Shown here one piece after another: positions 43,022 to 46,929 of a stretch of 46,929 nucleotides of DNA (within the stretch, counting starts at the first letter, position 1; each line of letters starts with the position of its first letter). A model generated the notes under the pieces. It was not told where the DNA came from and made no database searches. It saw only the letters and a program-made list of their open reading frames with translations. Origin of the DNA: an uncultured Lachnospiraceae bacterium (GTDB taxonomy: Bacteria; Bacillota; Clostridia; Lachnospirales; Lachnospiraceae); assembly GCA_947626945.1 (NCBI GenBank), contig CANQUC010000016.1, positions 1 through 46,929 on the forward strand. Reading direction: 5' to 3'. Made by a program: the position numbers and the translations under genes.

Positions 43022-45160
43022 TTACTTCGCAAGCAGCAGCATGATCTCATTGCTCCTTGCCACAAATTCCGTCATGGCTTCCGGCGCCAGCGGCTTGTTG
43101 CTGATCATAGCCAGATCGTAAAGCTGTTTGCACATCATCGGCACATGCTCCGACTGATTGTTTTCAAAAATGTATTTTACCAGCGGATGATTGACGTTCA
43201 GCACCAGAGTCTCGTTGTCCGGGAACATGTTGGGATCCATGCCGTACATGTTGTACATCTTCATCATTTCCTGCATACGGCGGGATTCCTCTGACAATGT
43301 GATCATAGCGGAAACAGCCGGATCCTTTAAAGCCTGTGCTTTTACTTCCAGCTTTTCCTTTCCCAACGCCTTTCTGAACAGAGCCGTCAGATTCTCTTCC
43401 TTTTCCTTCAGCGCGTCCTGATCTGTGTCTTCTGTCAAAGACTCCGTCAGATCACCGTCAATACGCTGGAACCGGATGCCTTCGTTTTTCTGCTCCAGCC
43501 GGGAGATAAAGGCGGCGTCAATATTGTGGGTCAAAAGCACCGCGTCCATTCCCTGCTCTTTAAACATCCGGATATACTGTGACTGCTGGGTGGAATCTGT
43601 CACATAATAAATGACTTTCTTTTCCGGCTCCCCGGTTTTCTCTTCCCCGGCTTTTTCTTCTCCGGCTTTTTCTTCCCCGGCGCTTTCTTCCGCCGGTTTG
43701 CTCTCAGCCTCTTCCCCGGCCTTTTCTGTTTCATCCTGAGGCGCTTCTGCCGCTTCCTGATTTTCTTTCCCGGAATCTTTCCGATTCTCCAGGCATTCCG
43801 GCAAAGTCAGATATTGATCCTCCAGATTTTTGAAGAGGATATAATCTTTCATTTTTTCTTCAAACTTGTCGTCCTTCAGGCAGCCAAATTTGATAAAGGG
43901 AGAAATGTCATCCCAGTATTTTTCATAGTTTTCTTTGTCTGTCTTGCACATGCCGGACAGCTTGTCCGCCACCTTTTTGGTGATATAATCGGAAATCTTC
44001 TTGACAAAGCCATCGTTCTGCAGGGCGCTTCTGGACACGTTCAGGGGCAGATCCGGGCAGTCGATGACACCCTTTAACAGCATCAGAAATTCCGGGATCA
44101 CTTCCTTGATGTTGTCCGCAATAAACACCTGATTGTTGTACAGCTTGATGGTGCCTTCCAGGCTGTCGTATTCTGTGTTGATCTTGGGGAAATAAAGAAT
44201 TCCCTTCAGGTTAAAGGGATAGTCCATGTTCAGATGGATCCAGAACAGCGGCTCCCGATAATCCATAAACACTTTCCGGTAAAATTCCTTGTATTCCTCT
44301 TCGGTACAGTCTCTGGGCGTTTTGGTCCAGAGGGGATGAATATCATTGATGGGCACCGGCCTTTTCAGGATCTTCAGCCTGTCTCTGGCGGGAGAAACTT
44401 CTACGATCTCCTTTTCGCCCTGCTCATTCTCCTTCTCCTCGGTCTTTGCTTCCTCGTGAATGGTTTCCACCACGGTATCTGTATCCAGCTTGTCCTCGGG
44501 ATCAATGGTCTCATACTCCGGTTCGGCATTTTCCTTGCTCAGATAGATCTCCGTAGGCATAAAGGAGCAATATTTTTCCAGCACTTCCCGTACCCGGTAT
44601 TCATTGCAGTATTCCGTACAGTCCTCATTTAAAAACAGCGTAATGGTAGTACCCACCGTATCCTTTGTTCCATCGGTCATGGTATATTCCGTACCGCCGT
44701 CGCATTCCCAGTGAACCGGCGCCGCGCCGTCCTGATAGGAAAGGGTGTCGATGTGTACCTCGTCAGCCACCATAAAAGCGGAATAAAAGCCAAGGCCAAA
44801 ATGTCCGATGATCTGATCCTCATTGGTTTTGTCCTTATATTTTTCCAGAAAATCCGCGGCACCGGAAAAGGCGATCTGGGTAATATACTCTTCTACCTCG
44901 TCGGCAGTCATTCCAATGCCGTTATCTGTAAATTTCAAAGTCTTTTCTTCCGGATTCACCGTCACCTGTACCTGAAACCGATGATCCTCCGGAAGCGGAT
45001 ATTCTCCCATAATCTCCAGCTTTTTCAGCTTGGTAATGGCGTCGCATCCGTTTGAGATCAGTTCTCTTACAAAAATGTCCTGATCGCTGTACAGCCATTT
45101 TTTAATAATGGGAAAGATATTTTCGCTGTTGATGGATAAACTTCCCTGTTTGTTTGCCAT
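43022..45160 (-). CDS. htpG: Chaperone HtpG (Hsp90) with two acidic insertions
   Basis: This Hsp90-family ATPase has 712 residues; bacterial HtpG is usually about 620-640. The GHKL domain shows ELISNGCDAITKL, the ATP motif FTDNGIGM and GHFGLGFYSAFMV. An acidic linker at about 233-256 joins the N and middle domains. A second, unusual insertion of about 55 residues (461-515), rich in Glu and Lys with GEEKA repeats, splits the middle domain before VIYYVTD. The C-terminal dimerisation domain follows. The start at 45160 (MANKQGS) has GGAG at 8 nt; longer in-frame starts are rejected. A promoter and CIRCE operator lie upstream, so HrcA control of the heat response is likely. Confidence 0.95.
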   Translation of the reverse strand: MANKQGSLSINSENIFPIIKKWLYSDQDIFVRELISNGCDAITKLKKLEIMGEYPLPEDHRFQVQVTVNPEEKTLKFTDNGIGMTADEVEEYITQIAFSGAADFLEKYKDKTNEDQIIGHFGLGFYSAFMVADEVHIDTLSYQDGAAPVHWECDGGTEYTMTDGTKDTVGTTITLFLNEDCTEYCNEYRVREVLEKYCSFMPTEIYLSKENAEPEYETIDPEDKLDTDTVVETIHEEAKTEEKENEQGEKEIVEVSPARDRLKILKRPVPINDIHPLWTKTPRDCTEEEYKEFYRKVFMDYREPLFWIHLNMDYPFNLKGILYFPKINTEYDSLEGTIKLYNNQVFIADNIKEVIPEFLMLLKGVIDCPDLPLNVSRSALQNDGFVKKISDYITKKVADKLSGMCKTDKENYEKYWDDISPFIKFGCLKDDKFEEKMKDYILFKNLEDQYLTLPECLENRKDSGKENQEAAEAPQDETEKAGEEAESKPAEESAGEEKAGEEKAGEEKTGEPEKKVIYYVTDSTQQSQYIRMFKEQGMDAVLLTHNIDAAFISRLEQKNEGIRFQRIDGDLTESLTEDTDQDALKEKEENLTALFRKALGKEKLEVKAQALKDPAVSAMITLSEESRRMQEMMKMYNMYGMDPNMFPDNETLVLNVNHPLVKYIFENNQSEHVPMMCKQLYDLAMISNKPLAPEAMTEFVARSNEIMLLLAK

Positions 45161-45227
45161 GCAAATCACTCCTCGTATTGATCTTATGGGGCGCATTTTC
45201 ATTTTCTGCTTTCCGCCGCCTTTTACT

Positions 45228-45256
45228 ATCTTAATACCGGTTTTTGGAAAAGTCAA
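45228..45256 (-). promoter_or_regulatory. Sigma-A promoter for htpG
   Basis: On the minus strand, TTGACT (45251-45256) and TAAGAT (45228-45233) are separated by 17 bp. The CIRCE element ends 7 bp upstream of the -35. Confidence 0.65.
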
Positions 45257-45263
45257 GAAAAAA

Positions 45264-45290
45264 TTAGCACTCTTTTTAAATGAGTGCTAA
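45264..45290. promoter_or_regulatory. CIRCE operator (HrcA binding site) upstream of htpG
   Basis: TTAGCACTC (45264-45272), nine bases, then GAGTGCTAA (45282-45290): both arms match the CIRCE consensus perfectly. HrcA represses class I heat-shock genes (groESL, dnaK operon) through this element. Its position next to the htpG promoter places htpG in that regulon. Confidence 0.95.
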
Positions 45291-45318
45291 CAATTCCTGG
45301 TTTTTTCACATTTTCCGG

Positions 45319-46116
45319 TCAGGAAAGATGCTCCAGCAGTTTTTTCAGTTCTTTCAGAACTCCGTCGTTGACGTTGGTATCCGCCACATACTTTGCCGCT
45401 TTCTTTACCTCCGGCCTGGCGTTTCCAATGGCATAGCTTTCCCCGGCCGAAGCCAGCATTCCAAGATCATTGCAGTTATCGCCAAATGCCATGGTCTCTT
45501 CCCGGTCAATATGCAGCTGCCGCTGCAGCATTCTCAGGGCAATGCCCTTGTCTGCCCGGTAATCCATAAAATCAATCCATACTGCCCCTGCCACAACAGA
45601 CTTAAATATCTCTTTCCATCTGTTGATCACCGGATCCGCGATTTCCCTGACCCCGTCTCTTCTGTAAATAGACACCTTGTTGATGGGCACATTTTCCGCC
45701 AGCACATCCTCCACGACCCGCAGATCGTTCCGGTAGCCGTTGATGAGCCAGTCAAGGAACGCCTGATCCTTTGTCTCCACATACATCACGTCAAAGGAGG
45801 CCACCGTCAGTTCGCAGCCCTCCATCGTCCGGATCTCTCTGATGAGTTTTTCCGCCTGCTCATGATTCATGATCACCTGCTGTATGGGCGTACCCCGATC
45901 AACCACATAGGAGCCGTTTTCCGCCACGCAGATCACCTGATCGATCACCGGCTCAAACAGCTTGCGGATGCTGGAATATTGCCGTCCGCTTGCCGCCGCG
46001 AAACGCACGCCCTTTTTCCTCAGTTCCCGGATCACCTGATAAATCTCAGGGTTCAGGGAATTGGTTCCCTCCACAAGCAAAGTGTCGTCAATATCCGTTG
46101 CTACCAGTTTGATCAT
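45319..46116 (-). CDS. Cof-type HAD-IIB family hydrolase
   Basis: This 265-residue sugar-phosphate/nucleotide phosphatase belongs to the Cof/HAD-IIB family. Motif I is DIDDTLLVEG (residues 8-17), motif II AAASGRQYSS, the Lys is in YRADKGIALRML, and motif IV is AFGDNCNDLGMLASAG. The cap is the type-IIB alpha/beta fold. The usual substrates are small phosphorylated metabolites (family knowledge) and the specific one is unknown. It lies 28 bp after maf, so the two are probably co-transcribed. Confidence 0.93.
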   Translation of the reverse strand: MIKLVATDIDDTLLVEGTNSLNPEIYQVIRELRKKGVRFAAASGRQYSSIRKLFEPVIDQVICVAENGSYVVDRGTPIQQVIMNHEQAEKLIREIRTMEGCELTVASFDVMYVETKDQAFLDWLINGYRNDLRVVEDVLAENVPINKVSIYRRDGVREIADPVINRWKEIFKSVVAGAVWIDFMDYRADKGIALRMLQRQLHIDREETMAFGDNCNDLGMLASAGESYAIGNARPEVKKAAKYVADTNVNDGVLKELKKLLEHLS

Positions 46117-46144
46117 CGCGTTTCCTCCTGTGCCGTCTTGCCGT

Positions 46145-46720
46145 TTAAAGCAAAATGTTGCGTTTTCTGCATTCCTGACAGAGTCTGCCTATTGGAAGAC
46201 CCACCACATTGCTGTAGTCCCCGCTGATCTTTTGGATAAATCTGGCGCCCATCCCCTGGATCCCGTAGGCGCCGGCTTTATCCATGGGCTCTCCCCCTGC
46301 CACATAATCCCGGATTTCTTTTTCCGACATGGGATACATGGTCACTTCTGTTTTTTCATAAAAAGAAAACCGCTCTGTCACGGAGCCTGTTTTTATGACG
46401 CAGACGCCGGTATATACCGCATGGGTATTTCCCTGAAGCATAGACAGCATCCGGGCGGCGTGCTCCGCGTTTTCCGGCTTTCCCAAAATATTCCCCTGAA
46501 ATACCACAATGGTATCCGCTCCCAGGACTACCCTGCCGTCTTCGATCCCGTCCGCCACGGCAGCCGCTTTTTGCTCCGCCAGCTCTGTGACCACTTCTTC
46601 CGGTCTGCTTTTTGTCACCCGCTCCTCACAGCGGGATGGCACCGTCTGAAAAGAAACGCCGATTTGTTCCAGCAGTTCCTTTCTTCTTGGCGAGGCCGAC
46701 GCCAGAATCACTTTTGCCAT
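46145..46720 (-). CDS. maf: Maf-family nucleotide pyrophosphatase
   Basis: This house-cleaning nucleoside triphosphate pyrophosphatase (191 residues) acts on dTTP/UTP or modified nucleotides. It starts VILASASPRRKELLEQIG, the Maf hallmark, with the acidic site VLGADTIVVFQG and the later PMDKAGAYGIQGMG. The start at 46720 (MAKVIL) has GGGGAG at 7 nt; an upstream in-frame ATG at 46768 has no site. Confidence 0.94.
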   Translation of the reverse strand: MAKVILASASPRRKELLEQIGVSFQTVPSRCEERVTKSRPEEVVTELAEQKAAAVADGIEDGRVVLGADTIVVFQGNILGKPENAEHAARMLSMLQGNTHAVYTGVCVIKTGSVTERFSFYEKTEVTMYPMSEKEIRDYVAGGEPMDKAGAYGIQGMGARFIQKISGDYSNVVGLPIGRLCQECRKRNILL

Positions 46721-46746
46721 GAGCTTTCTCCCCTTTTTTAAAGATC

Positions 46747-46814
46747 GCGGAGCCGGTGCGCCTCGCATCAGCTCCGCATGCCTGTTTTCAGACAGAAATT
46801 TTCTGCTCTGTCTG
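46747..46814 (-). other. Two stem-loops between the dockerin gene end and maf
   Basis: CAGACAGA/TCTGTCTG (46789-46814, 10-nt loop) lies 1 bp after the dockerin stop, and GCGGAGC/GCTCCGC (46747-46777, 17-nt loop) follows. Neither is followed by a proper T-run on the minus strand, so termination here would be weak. No promoter for maf was recognised. Confidence 0.4.
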
Positions 46815-46815
46815 T

Positions 46816-46929
46816 TTACTTCTGTACATCAAACTGATCCACCAGCTTTACGACATACTTCAGGATCTGAATGGCGTCGTTTACTTCTACACTGGCATTT
46901 CCGTCTGAATCCGTGCTGTCGTTTACATT
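46816..46929 (-). CDS. C-terminal end of a dockerin-containing protein (start beyond window)
   Basis: The last 37 residues of a minus-strand gene form the second half of a type I dockerin: a calcium loop DSTDSDGNASVEVNDA followed by the helix IQILKYVVKLVDQF, matching IDDALMILRY and VEDSLDVLRYVVKL in the dockerin protein at 25111-26967. The protein ends VQK. What lies before the dockerin is outside the window. Confidence 0.75.
   Translation of the reverse strand, partial: NVNDSTDSDGNASVEVNDAIQILKYVVKLVDQFDVQK

Noticed and set aside
45161-45256. N-terminal extension of HtpG
   Set aside because: It would cross the promoter and begin at its -35 element; the MANKQGS start has a proper ribosome site.

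Overview
The window looks like chromosome from a Gram-positive member of the Clostridia, most likely Lachnospiraceae. The evidence is roughly balanced base composition, strong AGGAGG-type ribosome sites, sigma-A promoters with 16-18 bp spacers, and Firmicutes gene clusters (ireB-ruvX-DUF1292, yicC-gmk-rpoZ, RNase J, RqcH, CpsBCD). A dockerin-bearing secreted protein and His/Asp-rich CobW GTPases also fit. I see no phage, insertion sequence, integrase, CRISPR array, rRNA or tRNA. Nearly all genes lie on the minus strand; only an HPr-like gene (16420-16656) and an ABC-F ATPase (39279-40916) are on plus.

Layout in coordinate order (minus-strand transcription runs right to left). 1-5226: oligopeptide importer oppBCDF-A, with a promoter and leader terminator before oppB and a second promoter before oppA. 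5247-9611: a two-gene FtsX/MacB-type ABC system whose permease carries a long coiled coil. 9622-14976: one operon, ireB-ruvX-DUF1292-rnj-ylbF-mltG-like-trmR-trhP, joining RNA decay, cell-wall and tRNA U34 modification genes. 15001-16308: mtaB. 16699-25023: a nine-gene operon yicC-gmk-rpoZ-rimO-pgsA-cinA-cobW(His-rich)-cobW(fusion)-thiI, ending at a two-way terminator shared with the HPr-like gene. 25048-27104: a secreted dockerin/Cys-repeat protein. 27126-31643: rqcH, a lipoprotein, glpK and an HD alarmone-hydrolase-like gene. 31664-35890: yqeG-aroE-aroK-aroQ followed by efp and an FtsW/RodA family gene. 35913-39057: a cpsB-cpsC-cpsD regulatory module with an Ig-like membrane protein and no glycosyltransferases. 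39182-42924: an ABC-F ATPase, a leaderless M15 endopeptidase with SH3 repeats, and a polysaccharide deacetylase. 43022-45290: htpG under a perfect CIRCE operator. 45319-46929: a Cof-type HAD phosphatase, maf, and the C-terminus of a second dockerin protein.

Translation and RNA quality form a recurring theme: trhP/trmR (U34), mtaB (A37), thiI (U8), rimO (S12), efp, rqcH, ABC-F, RNase J, YlbF and YicC. The least conventional parts are the tandem CobW-type GTPases, where one has a 90-residue His/Asp tract and the other a YcgQ-like C-terminal domain; the secreted dockerin/Cys-repeat protein; the stand-alone tyrosine kinase/phosphatase module; the leader region of opp; and an HtpG with two acidic insertions. 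Family assignments come from recognising motifs by eye; no searches were run.
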